From RGIG5050 sp045636065 (GTDB lineage Bacteria > Verrucomicrobiota > Kiritimatiellia > RFP12 > UBA1067): DNA of 64,000 nucleotides. A program made the position numbers and the translations under genes. The DNA lies in NCBI GenBank assembly GCA_045636065.1, contig JAZTWW010000063.1, positions 12,891 through 76,890 on the forward strand. Direction: 5' to 3'. The notes under the pieces were generated by a model. It ran no database searches, had not been told where the DNA came from, and saw only the letters and a program-made list of their open reading frames with translations. Shown piece after piece: positions 35,238 through 43,670 of the stretch. Positions within the stretch are counted from its first letter, which is position 1. Every line of letters starts with the position of its first letter.

Positions 35238-36050
35238 ATGGAGACGATAGCATTCTTTGTCAACGATTCCAAGCCTGACGCAGTGCGCGCACGCGGCAGG
35301 CTGGAGTCGTGCGCACTCGCGGCGGGGCTGCACCTCGGGGAAAGGCCCGAGGCGGTCGTCGTCCTCGGGGGCGACGGCACGATGCTCAGGGCCGCACAGG
35401 CTTGGCCTGGGGTCCCGCTTCTCGGTCTCAATCTAGGTTCTCTCGGGTACCTCGCGGCAGTCGAGGAGCCGGGGTTCGAAAGCGCGGTCAAGGCTCTCGC
35501 CTCCGGGGCGTTCACCGTATCGGAGCGCACGATGCTCTCGGTGAGCGTAGGCGGCGCAAGCCGCACGGCGCTCAATGATATCGTCGTCAGCAGGGGCGTC
35601 TGCGGCCATATGGCCACGATCGAGATCGCCGTCGACGGGCGCAAGGTGACGCGCGTCTTTGCGGACGGGCTTGTTATAGCGACCCCGACAGGCTCCACCG
35701 CGTATTCCCTGAGCGCAGGAGGCCCGATCCTTCTCCCCGACACGTCCTGCTTCGCCGTTACGCCCATCTGCCCGCACGCGCTCTCCTGCAGACCCATAGT
35801 CCTGCCGGACAGCGCCCGCCTCTCTTTGAAGGTCACTTTCGGAAAGAACGTCTCGTGCGCCTCGGCGGCCGTGTTCGCCGACGGCGAAGCTTGCTTCCTT
35901 CCGGCGGGAGGCGAGGAGATAGTCGTCGAGAAGTCAGACCGCACGGTGCCTCTCGTATGCCTTTCAAGGTACAACCCGTACCGCGTCATGGCGCGCAAGC
36001 TCGGGTGGGGTGGAATGCTTTCGCCGCGCAGGGAGGGGGAGGGGAGATGA
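35238..36050 (+). CDS. nadK: NAD kinase
   Basis: It phosphorylates NAD to NADP. The 270-residue protein has the conserved VVVLGGDGTMLRAA loop (about 38-51), LGLNLGSLGYLA, and the TPTGSTAYSLSAGGPIL segment (about 151-167) that defines the family. I prefer the ATG at 35238 to an in-frame TTG six bases earlier. No ribosome site precedes it, consistent with leaderless expression from the promoter just upstream. Its stop overlaps rnc as ATGA. Confidence 0.92.
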   Translation: METIAFFVNDSKPDAVRARGRLESCALAAGLHLGERPEAVVVLGGDGTMLRAAQAWPGVPLLGLNLGSLGYLAAVEEPGFESAVKALASGAFTVSERTMLSVSVGGASRTALNDIVVSRGVCGHMATIEIAVDGRKVTRVFADGLVIATPTGSTAYSLSAGGPILLPDTSCFAVTPICPHALSCRPIVLPDSARLSLKVTFGKNVSCASAAVFADGEACFLPAGGEEIVVEKSDRTVPLVCLSRYNPYRVMARKLGWGGMLSPRREGEGR

Positions 36051-36718
36051 CCCCGCTTGAAGAACGTCTCGGATACGCCTTCAAAGACGCCTCTCTCCTG
36101 AAACGAGCCCTTACATCGCCCGCATGCAGGATGGATCATCCAGACGTGGAGGACAACCAGAGGCTGGAGTTCCTCGGCGATGCCGTCATAGGTCTTCTCT
36201 CGGCCGACCTCCTCTACAGGAAATGCCCGCAGGACGGCGAGGGCCTGCTTACCGTAAGGCGCACGAGGATGGTTTCTGGAAGCGCCCTTGCAAACGCCGC
36301 CGAAAGGCTGGGCATCAGATCTTTTTTGAAGCGCAACGAACACGCGCCGGAGATGCCGTTCGCTGCAAAGCCTCTCGCTGATGCGGTCGAGGCCATCATG
36401 GGCGCCGCGTGGCTCGATGGTGGGCTTGAGGCCGCAAGGGCTGTTTTCGGCGCGATCGGTGTCGACGGGGACTTAGGCGGCGACGAGTGGTCCGGCAACC
36501 CCAAGGGCAGGCTCCAGGTGATCGCGCAGGGCATGAAACCGCCCGTGACGCCGCGCTACACGCTCGTTTCGCGCGCCGGCCCGAGCCACGCGCCTGAGTT
36601 TACCGTGCGCGTTTCCGTGGACGGCGTCGGCGAGGCGGAGGCGACGGCCTCAGGAAGCATGAAGGCGGCCGAGAGCGCAGCTGCTTTGAAGATGATTGAA
36701 ACAATCGAGGAGATGTGA
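36047..36718 (+). CDS. rnc: ribonuclease III
   Basis: It cleaves double-stranded RNA, including rRNA precursors. The 223-residue protein has the signature NQRLEFLGDAVIG (about 38-50) and the second acidic site KPLADAVEAIMGAAWLDGG (about 107-125). The C-terminal double-stranded-RNA-binding domain covers about 150-222 and ends in AAESAAALKMIE. The ATG at 36047 follows a strong GGGAGGGGGAGG site and overlaps the nadK stop by 4 bp. Confidence 0.93.
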   Translation: MTPLEERLGYAFKDASLLKRALTSPACRMDHPDVEDNQRLEFLGDAVIGLLSADLLYRKCPQDGEGLLTVRRTRMVSGSALANAAERLGIRSFLKRNEHAPEMPFAAKPLADAVEAIMGAAWLDGGLEAARAVFGAIGVDGDLGGDEWSGNPKGRLQVIAQGMKPPVTPRYTLVSRAGPSHAPEFTVRVSVDGVGEAEATASGSMKAAESAAALKMIETIEEM

Positions 36719-37521
36719 TGGAACTTAAGTTGAAGCTTGATCGGCCGCTTGTCGTGTTCGATCTTGAAACTACGGGAGTGAATGCGCAGCAGGACAGGAT
36801 CATCGAGCTGGCGGCCGTGAAGGTGATGCCTTCCGGCGAGGAGATTGAAAAGTGCTGGCTTCTCAATCCCGGGATGAAGATACCGCCTGAGACGACGGCC
36901 ATACACGGGATAACAAACGAGATAGTGAAGGACTGCCCGACCTTTTTCGACGCCGCCGACGAGATATGGGATTTCTTCGAGGGGTGCGACCTTTCAGGGT
37001 TCAACTGCGACAGGTTCGACATACCTTGCCTCGCCGCGGAGTTCGCCCGCCTCGGGCGCGATTTCGGCGCGAGCCGCCGCAGGCACGTTGACGTTCAGAG
37101 GATCTACCACCGCATGGAGCCGCGCGACCTTTCGGCGGCCGTCAGGTACTATCTCGGGCGCGACCACGAAGGCGCGCATGGGGCCGAGGCCGATACGCGC
37201 GCAACGCTGGAGGTCCTCAAGGCCCAGCTTTCGAAGTACGAAGGCCTTCCCGCAACGACGGCCGAGATGGACGACTGGCTCGTGCCGCACGATCCGCTCA
37301 ACGCCGACAGGCAGGGGATGATCCGCTGGAGCAATTCGAAGCACGGCTGGACGGTCAATTTCGGCAAGAAGAAGGGCGAACTTCTCAAGGACATCTTCAC
37401 GCACGAGAAGAATTTCCTCAGGTGGGTCGTGAACGGCGGATTCGACCCGGAGGTGCGCGCCATATGCCGCGATCTCCTGGAGCACGGCCGCCTGCCGCCC
37501 AAGCCAGAAGCGGCCGAGTGA
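36718..37521 (+). CDS. DnaQ-type DEDDh 3'-5' exonuclease
   Basis: A 267-residue protein. The exonuclease core has VVFDLETTG (motif I Asp/Glu), GFNCDRFDIP (motif II Asp) and GAHGAEADTRAT (motif III His and Asp). It could be a polymerase III epsilon homologue or a stand-alone repair or RNA exonuclease; the 90-residue C-terminal extension with DDWLVPHDPLNAD is not in classical DnaQ. Its start overlaps the rnc stop (TGATG), placing it in the nadK-rnc operon. Confidence 0.85.
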   Translation: MELKLKLDRPLVVFDLETTGVNAQQDRIIELAAVKVMPSGEEIEKCWLLNPGMKIPPETTAIHGITNEIVKDCPTFFDAADEIWDFFEGCDLSGFNCDRFDIPCLAAEFARLGRDFGASRRRHVDVQRIYHRMEPRDLSAAVRYYLGRDHEGAHGAEADTRATLEVLKAQLSKYEGLPATTAEMDDWLVPHDPLNADRQGMIRWSNSKHGWTVNFGKKKGELLKDIFTHEKNFLRWVVNGGFDPEVRAICRDLLEHGRLPPKPEAAE

Positions 37522-37549
37522 AACCTGCCATCCCGAACGGATCCCTGCC

Positions 37550-39580
37550 ATGGAGACGACCCCCGAAGAGATGATGCGACCCATCGTCGCAAAGCTCAAT
37601 GAAGCGGCCCGTGCGTACTATTCCGGCCTCGGCGAGCTTATGTCTGACTTCGAGTGGGACGCTCTCTTCGACAGGCTCAAGGCGATGGAGGAGGAGACGG
37701 GGGTCGTCCTTGAAGACTCCCCCACGAACCGCGTCGGGGCGGATGACGCCCCCGGCCGCAAGGAAGCCCACGAGTTCCCGGCCCTTTCGCTCGCAAAGAC
37801 GAAAAGCCCACAGCGCGTCGCGGCATGGGCCGAGATGCGGCCGATATGGCTTTCATGGAAGCTTGACGGGCTTACGCTAGTAGCTACATACGATGGCGGC
37901 AGGCTTGCAAGGCTCCTTACGAGGGGCGACGGCCACATTGGAACGAACATAACCCATCTCGCGCCGGCCATATCCGGCATCCCCGCCGAGATCCCAGAGA
38001 AGGGCCATCTAGTCGTCAGGGGCGAGGCCGTCATATCGTACGCCGACTTCGAGAGCTTCCTCGCCACGAGCGGCGCCGACTACGCAAACGCCCGCAACCT
38101 CGCTAGCGGCAGCCTTTCGCTCAAGGATCTCGATGAGCTCAAGAGGCGCAGGATCGCATGGATGCCCTTTACGCTAGTCCATACCGGGAGGGCCATTACA
38201 TCGTGGGGCGCGAGGCTCGATTTCCTCGATTCGCTCGGCTTCAGGTGCGTCGAGCGTGAGCTTATATCATCCCCCGTCGCCGAAGCCGTCTCTGCGGCCA
38301 TCGAAAGGTGGACGGGGAAGGTGACGGGCGGCGAGAATCCGTACCCGGTGGACGGGCTTGTCGTATCGTACGACGATACGCTCTACGCCAGCACCGGGAG
38401 CGTCACAGGCCACCACGCGACGCGCGCGGGGCTTGCATTCAAATGGCAGGACGAAACGGCCGAGACGCGCCTCGACCACATAGAGTGGAGCTGCGCGGTC
38501 TCTTCCATATCGCCTGTCGCGGTGTTCGAGCCCGTGCAGCTTGAGGGGACCGTAGTGAAGCGCGCGAGCCTCTGCAACATAAGCGAGTGCGAAAGGCTTG
38601 GAATAGGCGGGAAGGGGAGCGTCCTGAGCGTAATAAAGGCGAACAAGATAATCCCCAAGGTCGTATCAGTAGCCGAAAAGGCCGGCGAGTTCGAAATCCC
38701 GTCTTCATGCCCCGTTTGCGGCTCTAAAACGGCGGTCGTCACAACGGACGGCGGCACGAAAAAGCTTGTATGCACGAACGATGAATGCGCCGCGAGGACC
38801 TTGAGGAAGTTCATGCGCTTCGTTTCGAAGGACGGCATGGACATTGGCGGTCTCGCGGGCGAGACGCTCGAGAAGTTCATCAACAGGGGATGGATACGTA
38901 CGGCCGCCGACATATACCGCCTCGGCGCGCACAGGGACGAGATCGCCGCAATGGAAGGCTTTGGAGCCAAGAGCGCCGACAACATCGCTTCCTCCATCGA
39001 GGCCGCGCGCTCGCGCGACGGCGTCAGGTTCCTTGTCGCTCTCAACATCCCGCTCTGCGGGCCGGAGGTCGCCAAGCGCCTCCTTTCGGTCTATGGGAGC
39101 GTCGAGGCCGTCGCGGCAAAGGCGGAGGAGGCCGCGAGATGCGACGATCTCTTTTCGCCAGGGCGCGATGCATTCGCCGCGATAGACGGCATAGGCCCCG
39201 TGAAGAGCGCGGCCGTGGTGGACTGGTTCTCGTTCGCGGCAAACCGCGATCTCGTAAGTGATCTTCTAAAGGAGGTGGAGGTGTCGCCCTACAAGGCGGC
39301 CCAAGGCCTCAGGTGCGCAAACCTCACCTTTGTCGTGACGGGCGATCTCGGGCGCTTCGAGAACCGCGCCGCGATAAAGGCGTACATCGAATCGCAGGGC
39401 GGCAAGGTGGCGGGAAGCGTCTCCAGGGCGACGTCGTATCTCATAAACAACGACGCCGCTTCGGAAAGCTCGAAGAACAGGAAGGCGAAGGAGCTTTCCA
39501 TCCCCGTCATCACCGAGGACATGTTCATTGAAAAGTTCGGCGGCCCGGAGGATGGCGCCGCCGCTGAGGAGGAGGTCTGA
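37550..39580 (+). CDS. ligA: NAD-dependent DNA ligase
   Basis: It seals nicks using NAD. At 676 residues it is full length. The Ia domain includes YYSGLGELMSDFEWD; the adenylation site is SWKLDGLTL (the KxDG Lys near residue 105) with TRGDGHIGTNIT. The zinc finger is CPVCG and CTNDECA, followed by helix-hairpin-helix repeats (AAMEGFGAKSADNI, AIDGIGPVKSAAV) and a C-terminal BRCT domain (NLTFVVTGDLGRFENRAAI). All parts are intact. Confidence 0.95.
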   Translation: METTPEEMMRPIVAKLNEAARAYYSGLGELMSDFEWDALFDRLKAMEEETGVVLEDSPTNRVGADDAPGRKEAHEFPALSLAKTKSPQRVAAWAEMRPIWLSWKLDGLTLVATYDGGRLARLLTRGDGHIGTNITHLAPAISGIPAEIPEKGHLVVRGEAVISYADFESFLATSGADYANARNLASGSLSLKDLDELKRRRIAWMPFTLVHTGRAITSWGARLDFLDSLGFRCVERELISSPVAEAVSAAIERWTGKVTGGENPYPVDGLVVSYDDTLYASTGSVTGHHATRAGLAFKWQDETAETRLDHIEWSCAVSSISPVAVFEPVQLEGTVVKRASLCNISECERLGIGGKGSVLSVIKANKIIPKVVSVAEKAGEFEIPSSCPVCGSKTAVVTTDGGTKKLVCTNDECAARTLRKFMRFVSKDGMDIGGLAGETLEKFINRGWIRTAADIYRLGAHRDEIAAMEGFGAKSADNIASSIEAARSRDGVRFLVALNIPLCGPEVAKRLLSVYGSVEAVAAKAEEAARCDDLFSPGRDAFAAIDGIGPVKSAAVVDWFSFAANRDLVSDLLKEVEVSPYKAAQGLRCANLTFVVTGDLGRFENRAAIKAYIESQGGKVAGSVSRATSYLINNDAASESSKNRKAKELSIPVITEDMFIEKFGGPEDGAAAEEEV

Positions 39581-39581
39581 T

Positions 39582-40202
39582 ATGTCCAGACTCAAGCTGG
39601 GGGTTCTCGGAAGCGGTTCCGGGAGCAACATGCAGTCGATAGTTGACGAGATCGAGGCCGGGCGGCTCGATGCGGAGGTGAAGCTCGTCATCGCCGACGT
39701 CGAGGGGGCCCGCATACTCGACAGGGCGGCGAAGCACGGAATAAAGGGGCTTTACCTCGATTGCGCCCCGTGGAGGACGAAGCTGGAGGGGCCCGCCGAG
39801 GATAGGTGCATAGAGCTTCTGAAGAATGCCGGGTGCGACACGGTCGTGCTGGCGGGCTTCATGCGCATCGTAAAGCCGAAGCTCCTTGCGGCGTTCCCTA
39901 ACCGCGTCCTCAACATCCATCCCGCCATACTTCCTGCGTTTCCTGGCGTACACAGCTGGACGCAGGCGCTCGACTACGGGTGCAAGGTGGCGGGGGTGAC
40001 GGTGCATTTCGTCGATGCGGGCACGGATTCCGGCCCCATAATCGTGCAGCGCACTGTGCCCGTCATGGAGGACGATACGCCTGAGAGCCTGCATGCGCGC
40101 ATACAGGTCGAGGAGCATATCGCCTACCCCGAGGCGCTTAGGCTTCTCGCGGCAGGCCGCCTCAAGGTGGAAGGGCGCAGGGTGCGCATACTCGGGGTCT
40201 AA
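39582..40202 (+). CDS. purN: phosphoribosylglycinamide formyltransferase
   Basis: It transfers the formyl group from 10-formyl-THF to GAR in purine synthesis, linking it to fhs and purL in this window. The 206-residue protein has the GSGSGSNMQSI loop at the start, VLAGFMRIV, and the catalytic block RVLNIHPAILPAFPG with Asn and His, then AGVTVHFVDAGTDSGPII with the catalytic Asp. GAGGAGG precedes the ATG at 39582, 1 bp after the ligA stop. Confidence 0.94.
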   Translation: MSRLKLGVLGSGSGSNMQSIVDEIEAGRLDAEVKLVIADVEGARILDRAAKHGIKGLYLDCAPWRTKLEGPAEDRCIELLKNAGCDTVVLAGFMRIVKPKLLAAFPNRVLNIHPAILPAFPGVHSWTQALDYGCKVAGVTVHFVDAGTDSGPIIVQRTVPVMEDDTPESLHARIQVEEHIAYPEALRLLAAGRLKVEGRRVRILGV

Positions 40203-40243
40203 AGGGACTTTGCCTCTTTTAAACGATTAGGAGATGGACTTAA

Positions 40244-41998
40244 ATGAACGGTTTGACGCTTCTCGCGATCGCCGGCGCGGTGCTGCTCGGCGGCTATTTC
40301 ATCTATTCGCGCATCCTCTCGCGCATTCTCGGGGTCGACCCTTCGAGACCCACCCCCGCCAATACGCTCAGGGACGATATCGACTACGTCCCCGCGCACC
40401 CGACGGTCCTCTTCGGGCACCACTTCGCCGCAATCGCAGGCGCAGGCCCGATAGTCGGCCCGGTCCTGGCGGCCGAGTTCGGCTGGGCGAGCGTGGCCCT
40501 GTGGATCCTTCTCGGATGCGTCTTCATCGGCGCCGCCCATGACATGATCGCGCTGCACCTTTCCGTAAGGCACGAGGGCAAGTCTATAGGAACCGTGATA
40601 GGCGAGCTGCTAGGCCCGGGTGGAAGGGTGGCGTTCCTTCTCTTCTGCTGGTCGGCGCTTATACTCGTCGTCGCGGAGTTCACGAGGCAGATAGCCGCGA
40701 CGTTCGTCTCGAACCCCGAGATAGCCTCGGCGTCGCTCCTTTTCATCGCGGAGGCCATCATCTTCGGGCTTTGCGTCTACCGCTTCAAGATGGGCGTTCT
40801 CCTGGCGTCGTCGATATTCGTTCCGCTCATGTTCGCCTTCGTGTGGATCGGCTCTTTAATCCCGTTCGATCTAGTTAAGATGGGGCTTGATGCCGGTACG
40901 GCGCAGACCGTGTGGACGCTTGTCCTTCTCGCGTACTGCTTCTTCGCCTCGACGATGCCCGTCTGGCTCCTTCTCCAGCCGAGGGACTACCTCAACGCCT
41001 ACCTCCTCTACGCGATGATGATCCTGGGCGTCGCCGGAGTCGTCTTCGCGCATCCGCATATCCAGATGGAGGCTTTCACCTCGTTTGCGGCCGAAGGGCG
41101 CGGCGGAGTTCAGATGCTCTTCCCGTTCCTCTTCGTGACCGTCGCCTGCGGCGCCTGCAGCGGCTTCCATGCGCTCGTCGCGAGCGGCACCACCGCAAAG
41201 CAGCTTGCGAGCGAAAAGAGCACGCGGCTCGTCGGGTACGGGGCGATGCTCCTTGAGGGGCTTCTCGCCACGCTCGCCTTGATCGGCGTTGCCGGAACGT
41301 GGGACGGCGCAGGCTACCTCCACACCATACAGACGGTCAAGGAGGGCGGGCTCGGCGTGGAGCCTGTCGCCATGTTCGCGGGCTCGCTTGCGGGCTTCTT
41401 CGAGAAGGTCCTGACGGCGTTCGGCGCGGGCGAGGCGGCTGCGCAAAGCGGCGTCGCCGTCGCAAGGTCGTTCATGCTCCTTGCGGTGAGCGCGTTCTTG
41501 ATGACGAGCGTCGATGCGGCGACCCGCCTTGCCCGCTTCACCTGGCAGGAGCTCTTCCCGGTCAAGCAGGGAGTCGCTTTGACTGCCGCCCGCAAGACTG
41601 TAAGGAACATGTATACGGGTACGGCGATAGTCGTCGCGCTCGTAGCGATGCTCCTTCTCGGAAACGCGGAAACGGCCAAGTCGCTTTGGACGAATTTCGC
41701 CTCCGCGAACCAGCTTCTCGCGTCCCTGACGCTTCTCACGGCGTCGCTCTGGCTCTTGAGAAACGGCAAGAACATGTACATCGCCTTCATCCCGATGTGC
41801 TTCATGCTTGCGACCTCGCTTACGGCGGTGGTGCAGCTGCTCATTAAAGGCGTGAAGTCCTGGTACGCCCTCGGTTTTGCGGCCGGCTTCATTGGCCCCG
41901 GGCTCATGTCGATATGCACGGCCGCGCTTCTCGTCCTTGCGGTATTCACGTTCGCGCTCGGTGTGAAGGCGTTCATGCGCGCCAACATTACCAAATGA
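40244..41998 (+). CDS. cstA: carbon starvation protein A family transporter
   Basis: A 584-residue polytopic membrane protein with many hydrophobic helices. Family motifs include VPAHPTVLFGHHFAAIAGAG near residue 46 and GWASVALWILLGCVFIGAAHD, FVTVACGACSGFHALVASGTT and the late DAATRLARFTWQE. CstA-type carriers import pyruvate or peptides during nutrient shift. A GATTAGGAGATGG site precedes the ATG. It is well separated from purN and may have its own transcript. Confidence 0.9.
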   Translation: MNGLTLLAIAGAVLLGGYFIYSRILSRILGVDPSRPTPANTLRDDIDYVPAHPTVLFGHHFAAIAGAGPIVGPVLAAEFGWASVALWILLGCVFIGAAHDMIALHLSVRHEGKSIGTVIGELLGPGGRVAFLLFCWSALILVVAEFTRQIAATFVSNPEIASASLLFIAEAIIFGLCVYRFKMGVLLASSIFVPLMFAFVWIGSLIPFDLVKMGLDAGTAQTVWTLVLLAYCFFASTMPVWLLLQPRDYLNAYLLYAMMILGVAGVVFAHPHIQMEAFTSFAAEGRGGVQMLFPFLFVTVACGACSGFHALVASGTTAKQLASEKSTRLVGYGAMLLEGLLATLALIGVAGTWDGAGYLHTIQTVKEGGLGVEPVAMFAGSLAGFFEKVLTAFGAGEAAAQSGVAVARSFMLLAVSAFLMTSVDAATRLARFTWQELFPVKQGVALTAARKTVRNMYTGTAIVVALVAMLLLGNAETAKSLWTNFASANQLLASLTLLTASLWLLRNGKNMYIAFIPMCFMLATSLTAVVQLLIKGVKSWYALGFAAGFIGPGLMSICTAALLVLAVFTFALGVKAFMRANITK

Positions 41999-42053
41999 TA
42001 ATCTTTTAGTAAGGAAGATTTCATATTTCGTTCAAGGAGCGGTAATATGCGCA

Positions 42054-42062
42054 TGGTATACT
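42054..42062 (+). promoter_or_regulatory. extended -10 box, leaderless porin gene
   Basis: TGG then TATACT (42057-42062) ends 7 bp before the ATG at 42070. No clear -35 is seen 17 bp upstream. Confidence 0.5.
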
Positions 42063-42069
42063 TGTGCGC

Positions 42070-43368
42070 ATGAACAAGAAAGCTCTTATCGTTTCCGCTC
42101 TTGCGGGACTTTCCGCCGTCGCGCACGGCGCAGGCTACGCGCTCTACGAAGCTAGTGCGCGCGGTATGGCAATGGGTAACTCTCTCGTCGGCAGCACGGG
42201 GGATGCAAGCGCCGTCTACTACAACCCCGCCAACATCAGCGAAGTCACGAACGTCGCCGTCATGGTGGGTGCCACGTTCATCAATCCGTTCTGCGATACG
42301 GAGGTTGACAACTCGAACTGCCAGAAGATGAACGCTGGCTGGTTTACGGTTCCGCACGCGTATGCCGTAATGCCTCTAGGGCACGGCTTCACGCTTGGTC
42401 TCGGCGAATACAGCGAGTACGGCATGGGCACGAAGTACAAGAGCCGTTGGCCCCTCGCCGGCGACTCCTACGAGACTACGCTCATGCAGGTAACGACAAG
42501 CCCGGTCATCTCCTACCAGGCCACAGAGGACTGGAGCATCGCCGGCGGTCTCAGGATTTCCTGGATCGAGTTCGAGAACAAGGCCGCGCCGTACGCCGGT
42601 ACGATGAACTACCTCAACAACCTCCCTGGCGGCATCTACGGCAGGAACAACGGCCTTCGTAGCCACATAAAGGGTGACGACTGGTCGCTTGGCTACATTC
42701 TCGCCACGCAGTACCGTGTTACCGACAGGGTTAAGGTCGGCTTGACGTACCGTTCCGAGATCCGTCACAAGCTTGAGGGCGACTTCAACTTGAGGGGCAG
42801 GGTTCTCGGTCAGAATGCCGAGCTCCACTCTGGTGACGTCACTGGCAAGGTCCGCCTTCCGCAGTCCATTACGCTCGGCGTCAACTGGGATGCCACCGAC
42901 CGCCTGAGGCTCGGCTCGATGCTGTGCTGGACGCAGTGGAGCAAGCTCAACCACCTTACGATCCACATTCCGGAGCGCAACTCCCTCACAGGCGCTGCAA
43001 ATCTCGACCAGAGGTCGTACTTCAACTGGCATGACGTCATCCGCGTTGGCTTCGGTGCAGAGTATGACATCAATGATTGGCTTGCCGTCAGGGGCAGCTA
43101 CATCTATGACATGGATCCTTCAAGCCCCCACCACGGTACGACCATGATTCCCTGCGGCGACCGCCACATCTTCGGCACCGGCCTTGGCTTCAAGCTCGCG
43201 AAGAATCTGACGCTCGATCTCGGCTACACGATCATCTACATGGAGAGCGAGACGCGCAGGGTCAACGAGAAGGGTGTTGCCCCTCTCACGAGCGACAGGG
43301 AGCGCCTCTTCGAGACGCGCAACGGCATCACGCAGCTGATCTCCGTCACGCTCGGATACGCGTTCTAA
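42070..43368 (+). CDS. OmpP1/FadL-family outer-membrane porin
   Basis: A 432-residue protein. A signal peptide (about 1-21, MNKKALIVSALAGLSAVAHG) precedes the FadL-type plug start AGYALYEASARGMAMGNSLVGS and the family motif DASAVYYNPANIS. The rest alternates as a 14-strand barrel would and ends in an aromatic residue (LGYAF), the usual outer-membrane assembly signal. FadL relatives take up long-chain fatty acids or aromatic hydrocarbons. The presence of a signal peptide and C-terminal Phe implies a diderm organism. Confidence 0.88.
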   Translation: MNKKALIVSALAGLSAVAHGAGYALYEASARGMAMGNSLVGSTGDASAVYYNPANISEVTNVAVMVGATFINPFCDTEVDNSNCQKMNAGWFTVPHAYAVMPLGHGFTLGLGEYSEYGMGTKYKSRWPLAGDSYETTLMQVTTSPVISYQATEDWSIAGGLRISWIEFENKAAPYAGTMNYLNNLPGGIYGRNNGLRSHIKGDDWSLGYILATQYRVTDRVKVGLTYRSEIRHKLEGDFNLRGRVLGQNAELHSGDVTGKVRLPQSITLGVNWDATDRLRLGSMLCWTQWSKLNHLTIHIPERNSLTGAANLDQRSYFNWHDVIRVGFGAEYDINDWLAVRGSYIYDMDPSSPHHGTTMIPCGDRHIFGTGLGFKLAKNLTLDLGYTIIYMESETRRVNEKGVAPLTSDRERLFETRNGITQLISVTLGYAF

Positions 43369-43380
43369 GGTTTGTTAAAA

Positions 43381-43402
43381 TTCCCCCTTGCACGAGGGGG
43401 AA
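43381..43402. terminator. hairpin after the porin gene, overlapping the next -35 box
   Basis: TTCCCCCT pairs with AGGGGGAA around a six-base loop, 12 bp after the porin stop. On the minus strand it is followed by TTTTAAC. The loop contains the -35 TTGCAC of the following promoter, so it could also modulate that promoter. Confidence 0.45.
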
Positions 43403-43416
43403 GATTATGATATACT
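43388..43416 (+). promoter_or_regulatory. promoter of the 32-residue basic peptide gene and tRNA-Cys
   Basis: TTGCAC at 43388-43393 and TATACT at 43411-43416 are 17 bp apart, with TTATGA directly before the -10. The -10 ends 7 bp before the ATG at 43424, predicting a leaderless mRNA. Confidence 0.7.
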
Positions 43417-43423
43417 ATTGCGC

Positions 43424-43522
43424 ATGGGACAGCAACTTAGACAGCGTGCCAAGAGGGCGAGGCGTCTAGCGCGCAACAAGCGCGTGAAGGCCCGTCTGCT
43501 CGCGGCGAAGAAGTCGGCTTGA
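43424..43522 (+). CDS. 32-residue highly basic small protein
   Basis: A short protein, MGQQLRQRAKRARRLARNK and 13 more residues, half of them Arg or Lys, with no acidic residue. It follows a good promoter with no leader and sits 16 bp before tRNA-Cys. Small Arg/Lys-rich proteins of this type are often ribosome- or nucleic-acid-associated; I do not recognise a named family. The promoter and codon content make a real gene likely despite its size. Confidence 0.6.
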   Translation: MGQQLRQRAKRARRLARNKRVKARLLAAKKSA

Positions 43523-43538
43523 CAGGCTTCCTTTATCG

Positions 43539-43612
43539 GGTGGGATGGCCGAGCGGTTAGGTAGTGGACTGCAAATCCACGTACAGCGGTTCAACTCCGC
43601 TTCCCACCTCCA
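43539..43612 (+). tRNA. tRNA-Cys (GCA)
   Basis: The acceptor stem GGTGGGA pairs with TCCCACC, followed by discriminator T and an encoded CCA. The anticodon stem-loop is TGGACTGCAAATCCA with anticodon GCA, and the T arm has GGTTCAACTCC. All arms fold normally. Confidence 0.95.
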
Positions 43613-43625
43613 GTCTACTAGCGAA

Positions 43626-43649
43626 AGACCTCCGGAAACGGAGGTTTTC
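43626..43649 (+). terminator. intrinsic terminator after tRNA-Cys
   Basis: ACCTCCG pairs with CGGAGGT around a GAAA tetraloop, followed by TTTTC. It lies 14 bp after the tRNA and 22 bp before the polA start. Confidence 0.7.
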
Positions 43650-43670
43650 GTGTACTTGGAAGGGGATGAA

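Noticed and set aside
36718..37521. Second CRISPR-linked exonuclease
   Set aside because: This DnaQ-type gene belongs to the nadK-rnc operon, 17 kb from cas, and its DEDDh motifs are of the ordinary type.
43545..43670. N-terminal extension of polA through the tRNA-Cys gene
   Set aside because: The extension would encode tRNA and terminator sequence; the ATG at 43671 has a ribosome site and fits DNA polymerase I.
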